A stretch of DNA of 64,000 nucleotides from Agromyces ramosus (GTDB lineage: Bacteria > Actinomycetota > Actinomycetes > Actinomycetales > Microbacteriaceae), in assembly GCF_030817175.1 (NCBI RefSeq), contig NZ_JAUSYY010000001.1, forward strand, positions 2,232,001-2,296,000, in the 5' to 3' direction. The first letter of the stretch is position 1. The number at the start of each line of letters is the position of its first letter. The translations under genes and the position numbers were made by a program. Shown here piece by piece: positions 33,190 to 40,857 of the stretch. The notes under the pieces were generated by a model. That model ran no database searches, was not told where the DNA came from, and saw only the letters and a list, made by a program, of their open reading frames with translations.

Positions 33190-34627
33190 CGATGGGCCTC
33201 TCTTCCGGACGCCTGAACAACTGTCGGCGCTGGCTGGCCGCCAGAGCCGCGGCGAGTGTCACTGTACCAACCCGCCCCATGAACATGGTGGCGGCCATGA
33301 CGTACTTGCCCTCGGGGGGCAGCTCGGCGGTCAGGCCCGTCGAGAGGCCGCACGTGGCGAAGCCCGAGATCACGTCGAAGAGCACGAAGTCGAGCGGTTC
33401 CTTCGTGATCTGGGCGATGGCGATCGTCGACACGGCGACGATGGTCGCTCCCCACAGCACGACGCTCACCGCGAGCCGCAGGATGTCGCGGGGGATTCGC
33501 CGTCCGAACGCCTCCATCGCGGGCGCACCGCGCGCCTCGGCGAACGCCGCGAGGAACAGCACGGCGAGCGTCGTCACCTTGATGCCGCCGGCGGTCGACG
33601 CCGAGCCGCCGCCGACGAACATGAGCATGTCCGAGACGAGCATGCTCGAGCTGTTCAGGTCGTGCATGTTGATCGTCGCGAAGCCACCCGAGCGCGTCAT
33701 CGCCGACATGAAGAACGACTGGAAGACCGTGGGCGACGCGTCGAGCTGGCCGTAGGTGCGCGGGTTGTTGTACTCGAGGAGCAGGAACATCGCCGCGCCC
33801 GCGACGAAGAGGATGACCGTCGTCGCGATCGTGAGCTTGACGTGCACGCTCCACCGGCGCGGCTTGCGCCAGGTGCGCAGCAGCGCGAAGATCACCGGGA
33901 ACCCGAGGCTGCCGAGGAACACGTCGAGCATCAGGAGTGACTGGAACCAGTAGTCGTCGACGAACTCGACGGGACCCGCTGGGTTGGGGCTGAACCCCGT
34001 GTTCGTGAAGGCACTCACCGAGTAGTAGCTCGAGTACCAGGCGCTCGTGCCGAAGTCGTAGCCGGCGGCGAACATGCTCGGCATCATGGCGATCGCGATG
34101 ACGGCCTCGATGACGAGCAGGCTCGCCGCCACGGTGACCAGCAGCCCGCCGACCTCGCCGAGCCGCACCGCCTGTCGTTCGGCGACGGGTCCGACGTGGA
34201 TGCGCGACGGGTTGGTGTCGCTCGCCGCGATGAGCTTCGCGCGCAGTCCGAGCCGGCGCGAGATGACGAGACCGAGGATCGACGCGAGCGTCAGCACGCC
34301 GACGCCGCCGACGTTCATGCCGATGAAGATGACCGCGTTGCCGAACGGCGACCAGTAGGTCGCCATGTCGACGGTCGCCAGGCCCGTGACGCAGATCGTC
34401 GACACCGCCGTGAACACCGCGTCGGCGAGCGGCGTGACACTGCTCTCGCCTGCCCGTGCGATCGGCAGTGACAGCAGCAAGGTGGTGACGAGGATGAGGG
34501 TCGTGAAGATGAGGATCGCGAAGCGCGACGGCGAGTGCTTGACGAGCCCGTCGATGGCGTCGCGCACCTGCCCGAACCATGACCGCCCATCGACTCGACC
34601 CAGGCGGGCCAACGGCTGTGCGCGCAT
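33182..34627 (-). CDS. Potassium uptake protein TrkH/KtrB, membrane subunit
   Basis: A 481-residue protein with the four-fold MPM repeat of the TrkH/KtrB family. Selectivity-filter-like segments appear as STICVTGLA, SAFTNTGFS, MTRSGGFATIN and SGFATCGLS. The TM3M2-type loop GGGSASTAGGIK is intact. GGAGGG precedes the ATG. It forms the membrane part of K+ uptake with the overlapping trkA. It is divergent from an ArsR-type gene. Confidence 0.95.
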   Translation of the reverse strand: MRAQPLARLGRVDGRSWFGQVRDAIDGLVKHSPSRFAILIFTTLILVTTLLLSLPIARAGESSVTPLADAVFTAVSTICVTGLATVDMATYWSPFGNAVIFIGMNVGGVGVLTLASILGLVISRRLGLRAKLIAASDTNPSRIHVGPVAERQAVRLGEVGGLLVTVAASLLVIEAVIAIAMMPSMFAAGYDFGTSAWYSSYYSVSAFTNTGFSPNPAGPVEFVDDYWFQSLLMLDVFLGSLGFPVIFALLRTWRKPRRWSVHVKLTIATTVILFVAGAAMFLLLEYNNPRTYGQLDASPTVFQSFFMSAMTRSGGFATINMHDLNSSSMLVSDMLMFVGGGSASTAGGIKVTTLAVLFLAAFAEARGAPAMEAFGRRIPRDILRLAVSVVLWGATIVAVSTIAIAQITKEPLDFVLFDVISGFATCGLSTGLTAELPPEGKYVMAATMFMGRVGTVTLAAALAASQRRQLFRRPEERPIVG

Positions 34628-34699
34628 CGAGCCCCCTCCGTGCCATCAGCGAATGCGTGAGTCATGGTACTCCCCGCCGGGAGTGACTACCCTTGGGGC

Positions 34700-35137
34700 A
34701 TGGCGGACATCTTCGATGTGGTGGCGGACTCGACGCGGCGCGACATCCTCGCGGTGCTGCTCGAACGAGAGGGCGTTCCGCATTCGGGTGGGGAGATCAG
34801 CGTCTCAGAGATCGTGACGGCGCTCGGGGCGAGCCAGCCGACGGTGTCCAAGCACTTGAAGGTGCTGCGCGAGTCCGGACTCGTCGTCGTGCGCGAAGAG
34901 GGCCAGCACCGCTACTACAAGCTCGACCGCACCCCGCTCGAGACGCTCGAAGACTGGCTGATCCCGTTCGTGTCATCGGATGCCGCGGCCGACGCCGCCA
35001 CGCTGGCCGGCGCCGAATTCGGCGACGAGACCGCGCTCAACCACGAGCAGCGGGCGTTCGCGTCGGCGATCGGCAAGGCGTTCGCCGAGACCGCCCACCA
35101 GGTCACTGCGGTCGTCGCGCCGAAGAAGCGTCGTTAG
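34700..35137 (+). CDS. ArsR-type winged-helix transcriptional regulator
   Basis: A 145-residue protein with an ArsR-like HTH: MADIFDVVADSTRRDILAVL, SVSEIVTALGASQPTVSKHL as recognition region, and the wing VVREEGQHRYYKLD. There is no obvious metal-binding Cys pair, so it is probably not a metal sensor. The C-terminal 50 residues are Ala-rich helix. TACCCT six bases before the ATG indicates a leaderless start; the upstream TTG/ATG alternatives would sit across that box. The target is unknown. Confidence 0.87.
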   Translation: MADIFDVVADSTRRDILAVLLEREGVPHSGGEISVSEIVTALGASQPTVSKHLKVLRESGLVVVREEGQHRYYKLDRTPLETLEDWLIPFVSSDAAADAATLAGAEFGDETALNHEQRAFASAIGKAFAETAHQVTAVVAPKKRR

Positions 35138-35153
35138 CGCCTGGCCTGCGCAC

Positions 35154-35633
35154 TCAGCTCACGAGGGCGACCACGAGGCACACGCACGCCACCGCCGATG
35201 TGAGCGAGCGCACGTGGTTCCACGCCTGCCAGCCCGGCCGGAACTCTCCCCAGGCGGCGGCGAGCGCCGCGTCGTCGCTCGCCGACGCCGCTGCGAGCCG
35301 GTTGTTGCGCGGCACGTTCGCACCGCCCGTGACGCCGACCACCCCGACGAGGTAGACGACGGCCCCGGCGATGGCCCACCAGGGCGCCGCCAGCTGACCG
35401 GCGATGGCGAGCACGACGAGGGCGAGCGCGACGAGGGCGGTGCCGAAGATGGCGAGCATGAGCGGCGCACGCACGGCCGTGACGTTGATCTCGCGCATGG
35501 CCCGTGCCGCATCGGCGGCCGGCAGCCGATGCAGCCCTTGGATGACGAACCCCGAGAAGGCGTAGAAGACCCCGGAGACGACCCCCGTGCCGAGGATCGC
35601 GACGACGAGCAGCACATCGATGAACACGGTCAT
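35154..35633 (-). CDS. DUF1772 (anthrone-oxygenase-like) membrane protein
   Basis: A 159-residue protein with four transmembrane helices and the family motif GVFYAFSGFVIQGL near residues 21-34, a long first loop with an AAMREIN-type segment, and the late motif NVPRNNRL. Family members include the anthrone oxygenase-like proteins, but most bacterial copies are uncharacterised. It is convergent with the ArsR gene. The function here is unknown. Confidence 0.85.
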   Translation of the reverse strand: MTVFIDVLLVVAILGTGVVSGVFYAFSGFVIQGLHRLPAADAARAMREINVTAVRAPLMLAIFGTALVALALVVLAIAGQLAAPWWAIAGAVVYLVGVVGVTGGANVPRNNRLAAASASDDAALAAAWGEFRPGWQAWNHVRSLTSAVACVCLVVALVS

Positions 35634-35658
35634 GTGGCAAGTCTGGCGTGCGCCACCG

Positions 35659-36168
35659 TCAGCGGAGGGGCTTGATCATCTCGAGCTCGAGGCCGCCGGG
35701 CTCGAGCTCGTACTCGCGACTGCGACCGGTGAGCGTGAACCCGAGCTTCTCGTAGAACCGGATCGCGCGGGGGTTGTCCTCGTGCACCTCGAGCCGGAGG
35801 GTGTCGCCGAACCCGCGCGCCCACTGCTCCACGGCGTCGAGCAGCAAGCGGGAGACGCCGGCCGCGTCGCCGCGGTAGTCGGGCGCGACGTACACGCCGA
35901 CGAGCAGCGGGCCCGTCGCGGCATCCGGGATGTAGCCGCCCATCTGCCCGACCCAGCGCTCGCCGTCGATCGCGACGATCGACGTCTGGCCGTGGGTTGT
36001 GCCGCGAGCTGCGCGCATGCGCCATACCGGCTCCTCGACGTCGAGCGCGTGCGCGAGCGTCTCGGCGTAGGCGATCGGGTAGTCGCGGAGCATCTCGAGC
36101 CGCAGCGCCCGCACCGCCTGCCAGTCGGCTTCCGAGGTCGTGCGGATGAGGATGTCGTGGCGCGGCAT
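35659..36168 (-). CDS. GNAT-family N-acetyltransferase
   Basis: A 169-residue GNAT protein: first strand ILIRTTSEADWQAVRALRLEML, central strand VGQMGGYIPD, motif A around LLVGVYVAPDYRGDAAGVSRLLLDAVE, and the classic VHEDNPRAIRFYEKLGFTLTGR motif B. The acceptor is unknown. It sits 25 bases upstream of the DUF1772 gene on the same strand, so they may be co-transcribed. Confidence 0.92.
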   Translation of the reverse strand: MPRHDILIRTTSEADWQAVRALRLEMLRDYPIAYAETLAHALDVEEPVWRMRAARGTTHGQTSIVAIDGERWVGQMGGYIPDAATGPLLVGVYVAPDYRGDAAGVSRLLLDAVEQWARGFGDTLRLEVHEDNPRAIRFYEKLGFTLTGRSREYELEPGGLELEMIKPLR

Positions 36169-36285
36169 CCTTCGACGCTAACCCATGGGCAGGGGGCCGG
36201 CGCGCGATCCGGTAGACTACCCCGAGGCTTTCAAGCCAACGGCCGCGGCACGCGCGGCCGACTCGATCTTTTCTGTGAGGTTCTG

Positions 36286-36384
36286 ATGGGTTCCGTCATC
36301 AAGAAGCGCCGCAAGCGCATGGCGAAGAAGAAGCACCGCAAGCTGCTGCGCAAGACGCGTCACCAGCGTCGCAACAAGAAGTAG
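36286..36384 (+). CDS. Small ribosomal protein bS22-like (AURKAIP1/COX24 domain), 32 residues
   Basis: A 32-residue, extremely basic peptide, MGSVIKKRRKRMAKKKHRKL followed by LRKTRHQRRNKK. It matches the actinobacterial AURKAIP1/COX24-domain protein found on mycobacterial small subunits as bS22. GAGG lies seven bases before the ATG, and a clear terminator follows 20 bases after the stop. An upstream AT-containing stretch (36212-36220, TAGACTACC) may hold its promoter. It is easily missed because of its size. Confidence 0.93.
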   Translation: MGSVIKKRRKRMAKKKHRKLLRKTRHQRRNKK

Positions 36385-36404
36385 GCTTCCGCTTCACCGG
36401 CTGA

Positions 36405-36433
36405 GCGTCAGGCCCCTGCGGCCTGGCGCTTTT
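36405..36433 (+). terminator. Intrinsic terminator after the bS22-like gene
   Basis: GCGTCAGGCC (36405-36414) pairs with GGCCTGGCGC (36420-36429) around CCTGC, with one T-G pair, and is followed by TTTT. Confidence 0.85.
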
Positions 36434-36463
36434 CGCTGTACCCGGGCGGCGTACCCTGAGAAG

Positions 36464-36736
36464 GTGCCCCCACGCGACATCCGCCTCACGCTCATCGGCA
36501 AGCCCGGCTGCCACCTCTGCGACGACGCACGCGAGGTCGTGCTCGGCGTCGTCGCGGAGATCGAGGCGACGGATACCTCGCGCCGCCCGCTGCTCGACGA
36601 GGTGTCGATCCTCGACGACGACGAGCTGCGCGCGCGCTATGCCGAGGAGATCCCGGTGCTCCTCATCGACGGCGAGGTGCACAACTACTGGCGCATCGAC
36701 CCGGTGCGCCTGAAGACGGCACTGCTCGCGCGCTGA
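36464..36736 (+). CDS. Glutaredoxin-like (DUF836) protein
   Basis: A 90-residue thioredoxin-fold protein with an N-terminal CHLC redox motif after strand LTLIGKPG and the cis-Pro strand EEIPVLLIDGE. The GTG start is six bases after TACCCT, so leaderless. It belongs to the small glutaredoxin family common in actinobacteria near ribosomal or redox genes. The partner protein is unknown. Confidence 0.9.
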   Translation: MPPRDIRLTLIGKPGCHLCDDAREVVLGVVAEIEATDTSRRPLLDEVSILDDDELRARYAEEIPVLLIDGEVHNYWRIDPVRLKTALLAR

Positions 36737-36773
36737 CCGGCGTGCGCGGGTCGTAGCCGCCTGGCCTCGACCG

Positions 36774-36812
36774 GTCAACCCGTTGCCGCCCGGTGAGCGG
36801 CCGCGTTGACTG
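36774..36812 (+). promoter_or_regulatory. Weak GTCAA-box-like promoter before the FAD/Rieske oxidoreductase
   Basis: GTCAACCCGTTG starts at 36774 and a TTGACT element begins 32 bases later (36806) instead of the usual TA. The box is good but the -10 is poor, so this is a possible, divergent member of the set. Confidence 0.3.
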
Positions 36813-36817
36813 GCACC

Positions 36818-38368
36818 ATGACGTCGATCTGGAGAGCAGCCGCGCCCGCGTCATCCGCCGACGGCACCTCCGAGCCGAGCTTCACGCCCAGCGACCTCCG
36901 CCGCGACCGGTTCGACGTCGCGGTCGTCGGCGCCGGCATCACGGGCCTGTCGACCGCACTCATGCTCGCGCAGGCCGGCCGGAGTGTCGTGGTCGTCGAG
37001 GCACGCGAGGTGGCGGCGCTCGCGAGCGGCGGCAACACCGGCAAGGCGAGCGTGCTCCAGGGTGCCAGGCTGCAGCGCATCCGTCGCTCCCACTCGGCCA
37101 AGGTCGTGCAGGCCTATGTCGATGCGAACCTCGACGGCCAGGCGTGGATCGCCGAGTTCGCCGCCGAGCACGGCGTCCCCGTCGAGCGCGAGACGGCGTA
37201 CAGCCACGCCCAGTCCGACTCCGGGCTCGAGACCGTTCGCGCCGAGTACGAGGCGGCCCGCGAGGCCGGCCTCCCGGTCGAGCTGGTCGAGCAGATGCCG
37301 GTCACCTTCCCGTTCGCGGGCGCCGTCGCCCTCGAGGGCCAGCTCGCGCTCGACCCGTATCGGCTCGTCGTCGCCCTCGCCCGCGCGTTCGTCACCGAGG
37401 GCGGCGTGCTCCTCGCGGGGGTGCGGGTGCACGGCGTGCACGCCACCGATCCGGCCAACGTCGAGACCGAGCACGGCCCGATTCGTGCGGGGGCGGTGGT
37501 GATCGCCACGGCGGCGCCCATCCTCGGGCGTGGCCTGTACTTCGCGAAGACCCGCCATTCGCGCTCGTACCTCGCATCGTTCCGCCTCGACGACCCGCCG
37601 CCGCCCGGACTGTTCCTCTCCGTCGACCAGCCCACCCGGTCGGTGCGCACGGCACCCGACGACCGCGCACCGGGGGCGCCGCGCCAGCTCATCGTCGGCG
37701 GCAGCGAGCATCCCGTCGGGCGCGTCGACTCGACCGCCGCCCGTGCCGACGAACTCGTCGACTGGACCCGTCGATACTTCGCCGGCGCGGAGCTCACGCA
37801 CCGGTGGTCGGCGCAGGACTACGAATCGCTGAACCTGGTTCCGTTCGCCGGGCGGATGCCGCGCGGGCGAGGCCGCGTCTGGTTCGCGACGGGCTACGCG
37901 AAATGGGGGCTCACGAACGGTGTGGCAGCCGCGCTGCGGATCACGGCCGAGGTACTCGGCGAGCCGTGGCCCGAGCACCGCGCGTGGATCCGCACCCTGG
38001 GCACCCGAACGACGAAGCCGTCAGACCTCGGCCGTGGAGTCGCGGAGAACGCGACCGTCGCGAAGCTCCTCGTGACCGGCTGGGTCCGTGCCGAGACGAA
38101 CCGGGCGCCCGCGCCCCGCCCCGCCGAGGGCGAAGGGGTCGTCCTGTCGCGAGGCGGCGTTCCCGTCGGAGTCTCGACGGTCGAGGGGCGCACCTGCGCG
38201 GTACGCGCGGTGTGCACGCACCTCGGGGGAGTGCTCACGTGGAACGACGCCGAGTCGACCTGGGACTGTCCGTTGCACGGCTCGCGCTTCGAGGCATCCG
38301 GCCGGCTCATCGAAGGGCCCGCGACGCGCGACCTGCGCGCGACCGTGGAGCCCGACGGCGCGCTCTGA
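36818..38368 (+). CDS. FAD-dependent oxidoreductase fused to a Rieske [2Fe-2S] domain
   Basis: A 516-residue protein. Residues about 30-60 hold the FAD-binding DAO-fold motif VAVVGAGITGLSTALMLAQAG with E near the second strand's end. A C-terminal Rieske domain follows from about 425: CTHLGG supplies the first Cys-His pair, and CPLHGS the second. This DAO-Rieske layout is typical of stress-associated oxidoreductases of unknown substrate. The ATG at 36818 is preferred to the TTG at 36806. It is convergent with the FGE gene across repeat copy 2. Confidence 0.9.
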   Translation: MTSIWRAAAPASSADGTSEPSFTPSDLRRDRFDVAVVGAGITGLSTALMLAQAGRSVVVVEAREVAALASGGNTGKASVLQGARLQRIRRSHSAKVVQAYVDANLDGQAWIAEFAAEHGVPVERETAYSHAQSDSGLETVRAEYEAAREAGLPVELVEQMPVTFPFAGAVALEGQLALDPYRLVVALARAFVTEGGVLLAGVRVHGVHATDPANVETEHGPIRAGAVVIATAAPILGRGLYFAKTRHSRSYLASFRLDDPPPPGLFLSVDQPTRSVRTAPDDRAPGAPRQLIVGGSEHPVGRVDSTAARADELVDWTRRYFAGAELTHRWSAQDYESLNLVPFAGRMPRGRGRVWFATGYAKWGLTNGVAAALRITAEVLGEPWPEHRAWIRTLGTRTTKPSDLGRGVAENATVAKLLVTGWVRAETNRAPAPRPAEGEGVVLSRGGVPVGVSTVEGRTCAVRAVCTHLGGVLTWNDAESTWDCPLHGSRFEASGRLIEGPATRDLRATVEPDGAL

Positions 38369-38390
38369 GCGCGGGTGACGCATTGTTCCG

Positions 38391-38443
38391 CAGGATGAGC
38401 GCGCCGATGATCGCTCCGCAGGGTCAGGTTGCGGCTCGTCCTG
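38391..38443. repeat. CAGGATGAGC-ended palindromic element, copy 2
   Basis: CAGGATGAGC (38391-38400) is inverted as GCTCGTCCTG at 38434-38443 with one G-T pair. Its left half aligns well with copy 1: both read GCAGGATGAGCGCG and then CATCATC- or GATGATC-type sequence. It lies between convergent genes. Confidence 0.65.
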
Positions 38444-38454
38444 TGCAGCAGCAC

Positions 38455-39381
38455 TCAGGCGTCGCGCGCGCAGCGGAACCCGATGTGCGTCATGGCGGTG
38501 TCTTCAGCCTGCGGCGAGCGGGCCGACGGGCGGTAACGCAGGCAGTACTCGGGCGAGCAGAGGTGCGAGCCGCCCTTCAGTACCCGGCGGGGAATGCGGG
38601 AGCCGGGCTCGGCGGATGCCGCGGCGAGCAGGTTCGGGCGCGCTTCGGCGTCGACCGCCTCGACGCCCGGCACGACGTGCCGCGGCGTGTAGAACTCGGT
38701 GGTCCACTCCCACACGTTGCCCGTGACGTCGAAGAGGCCGTATCCGTTCGCCGGGAACGTCATGACGGGCGAGGTGCCGACCCAGCCCCCGGCGCCGGTG
38801 TTGCGGTACGGGAACGAGCCCTGCCACTGGTTCGTCATGAGTCGCCCGCCGGGTCGCTCCTCGTCTCCCCAGGCGAAGCGTGCGCCGTCGAGCCCGCCAC
38901 GGGCGGCGAACTCGAACTCGGCTTCGGTGGGCAGCCGCTTGCCGGCCCACGCCGCGTAGGCCGAGGCATCCTCGAAGCTCACCTGCACGACCGGGTGAGT
39001 GGGCTTGTCGTCGACGGATGACTCGGGGCCGAACGGATGCGCCCAGCTCGCCCCCGCCTGCCAACGCCACCACTGGCGCCAGTCGCGAAGGTCGACGGGT
39101 CCCGCGGTCGGCGTGAACACCATGCCGCCGGGCATGAGCTCGGCGGGGTCGACCCCGGGAAAGTCCACGGGGTCGAGCGGCCGCTCGGCGACCGTCACGT
39201 AGCCGGTATCGGCGACGAACGCGGCGAACTGCTCATTGGTGACCGGGTGCACGTCGAGCTCGAACGAGTCGACCCGCCGCTCGTGCACGGGCGCCTCGTC
39301 GGGGTAGAACTCGGCCGAGCCCATGCGGAACGTGCCGCCGTCGAGGCGGATCATGCTCGTGGTGTCGGTTGCGGAGGTCAC
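38455..39381 (-). CDS. Formylglycine-generating enzyme family protein
   Basis: A 308-residue FGE-sulfatase-fold protein with the signature segments GGTFRMGS, HPVTNEQFAAFV, RLPTEAEFEFAARGG, NVWEWT and GGSHLCSPEYCLRYR. The copper-binding, catalytic cysteine pair is present as C275 and C280, the same five-residue spacing as in Streptomyces FGE, so it is likely an active oxidase converting Cys to formylglycine in sulfatases. No sulfatase gene is in the window. The GTG start is six bases after TAGGCT (leaderless). Confidence 0.92.
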   Translation of the reverse strand: MTSATDTTSMIRLDGGTFRMGSAEFYPDEAPVHERRVDSFELDVHPVTNEQFAAFVADTGYVTVAERPLDPVDFPGVDPAELMPGGMVFTPTAGPVDLRDWRQWWRWQAGASWAHPFGPESSVDDKPTHPVVQVSFEDASAYAAWAGKRLPTEAEFEFAARGGLDGARFAWGDEERPGGRLMTNQWQGSFPYRNTGAGGWVGTSPVMTFPANGYGLFDVTGNVWEWTTEFYTPRHVVPGVEAVDAEARPNLLAAASAEPGSRIPRRVLKGGSHLCSPEYCLRYRPSARSPQAEDTAMTHIGFRCARDA

Positions 39382-39433
39382 CGTTCGAGCCTACGCGCCG
39401 CCGCGCCATGCGCCGCCGGACCGTGCAGCGCAG

Positions 39434-40777
39434 CTAGGGAAGCAGGCGCGTCGGGCCGCGGAAGAGGTAGGTCGTCTCGCGGATCGACTGCTCGCCGAGC
39501 ATGAGCATCAGCACGCGAGCAAGCCCCATGCCGAAACCGCCGTGCGGCGGCACGCCGTAGCGGAAGAAGTCGAGGTAGAACTCGAGCTCTTCAGGGTCCA
39601 TGCCCTTGTCGCGAGCCTGCTCGACGAGCACGTCGATGCGGTGCTCGCGCTGCGCGCCGGTCGAGATCTCGACGCCGTTGTAGATGAGGTCGTAGGAGTT
39701 CGTGAGGCTCGGGTCGCCCTCGTGGCGCATGTGGTAGAACGGCCGGATGCTCGATGCGTAGTCGACGAGGAACACGAAGTCGTGCCCGTACGTCTCCTTG
39801 ACGTGGGCCGAGATCTGGCGCTCGCCCTCGGGGTCCATGTCGTCGTCGGCGCGGGGGATCACGTAGCCGCGGTCGGCGACGATCTGCTTCGCCTCGGCGA
39901 GCGGGATGCGCGGGAACGGCGTCGCCGGCACCTCGAGCTCGACGCCGAAGAGCTCGGCGATCTCGGCGCCGTGCTTCTCCTTCACCGCGGTGAAGCCCGC
40001 GACCATGAGCTCTTCGTGCAGCGCCATGACGTCGTCGTGCGAGTCGACCCAGCTGATCTCGGTGTCGATCGAGGTGAACTCGGTCGCGTGCCGCGACGTG
40101 AACGACGGGTCGGCGCGGAACGCCGGGCCGACCTCGAAGACGCCGCCGAAGCCGGCCGCCTGCGCCATCTGCTTGAAGAACTGCGGGCTCTGCGCGAGGT
40201 ACGCCTTGCCCTCGAAGTAGTCGACCTCGAAGAGCTCTGCACGCGACTCGGATGCCGAGGCCATGAGCTTCGGCGTGTGGATCTCGATGAGCCCCTTCTC
40301 GACCCACACGCCGCGAAGCGCGTGGAGGAAGGTGGTCTGGATGCGGAAGATGAGCGCCTGCTTCGGGTGGCGCAGGTCGAGGAAGCGCCAGTCCATGCGC
40401 TTGTCGAGGCTCGAGTCGGCCGCGATGGGCGTCTCGGGGTTGGCCTCGGTGACGACGTCGAGCGTGCCGATCTTCACCTCGAGGCCGCCGAGCTTCACGC
40501 GCTCGTCGTGCTTCAGCTCACCCGACACGGTGATGAACGAACCATGCGAGAGGGCCGAGATCGCCTCGGTCGTCGCCAGGCGAGCGGATGCCGCGGCGTC
40601 GGCGCCTTCCTCGAGCTCCCGCGTCGCGGGGTTCACGAGCTGCACCGCACCCGACTCGTCGCGGAGGATGACGAACTGCACCTTCTTCTGATCGCGCACG
40701 GTCTCGACCCATCCGGACACGGTGACGGGGCCGTCGGGGAGCGCGGCGAGGTTCTTGACGAGGGTGCGGTTGATCAC
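39434..40777 (-). CDS. aspS: Aspartyl-tRNA synthetase, archaeal-type (probably non-discriminating)
   Basis: A 447-residue class IIb synthetase without the bacterial GAD insertion of about 130 residues. It has an N-terminal OB anticodon domain (VSGWVETVRDQKKVQFVILR), motif 2 FRADPSFTSRHATEFTSID and motif 3 GFGMGLARVLML. This short form is the archaeal/eukaryotic genre; in bacteria it usually charges both tRNA-Asp and tRNA-Asn, with GatCAB completing Asn-tRNA. The GTG at 40777 is eight bases after TAGGAT. It is divergent from the histidine phosphatase gene, with 80 bases between the starts. Confidence 0.92.
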   Translation of the reverse strand: MINRTLVKNLAALPDGPVTVSGWVETVRDQKKVQFVILRDESGAVQLVNPATRELEEGADAAASARLATTEAISALSHGSFITVSGELKHDERVKLGGLEVKIGTLDVVTEANPETPIAADSSLDKRMDWRFLDLRHPKQALIFRIQTTFLHALRGVWVEKGLIEIHTPKLMASASESRAELFEVDYFEGKAYLAQSPQFFKQMAQAAGFGGVFEVGPAFRADPSFTSRHATEFTSIDTEISWVDSHDDVMALHEELMVAGFTAVKEKHGAEIAELFGVELEVPATPFPRIPLAEAKQIVADRGYVIPRADDDMDPEGERQISAHVKETYGHDFVFLVDYASSIRPFYHMRHEGDPSLTNSYDLIYNGVEISTGAQREHRIDVLVEQARDKGMDPEELEFYLDFFRYGVPPHGGFGMGLARVLMLMLGEQSIRETTYLFRGPTRLLP

Positions 40778-40857
40778 GATCGACCATCCTACCTGTGGGG
40801 GTTTCACGGCCCGGCGCACGGCGGATTCAAAGGGAACGCCTCTCTAGACTGGAAGCC

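Noticed and set aside
36793..39021. A 742-codon plus-strand frame running through the FAD/Rieske oxidoreductase and beyond
   Set aside because: The overlapping frame encodes recognisable FAD and Rieske motifs; this one is only Arg/Pro-rich sequence.
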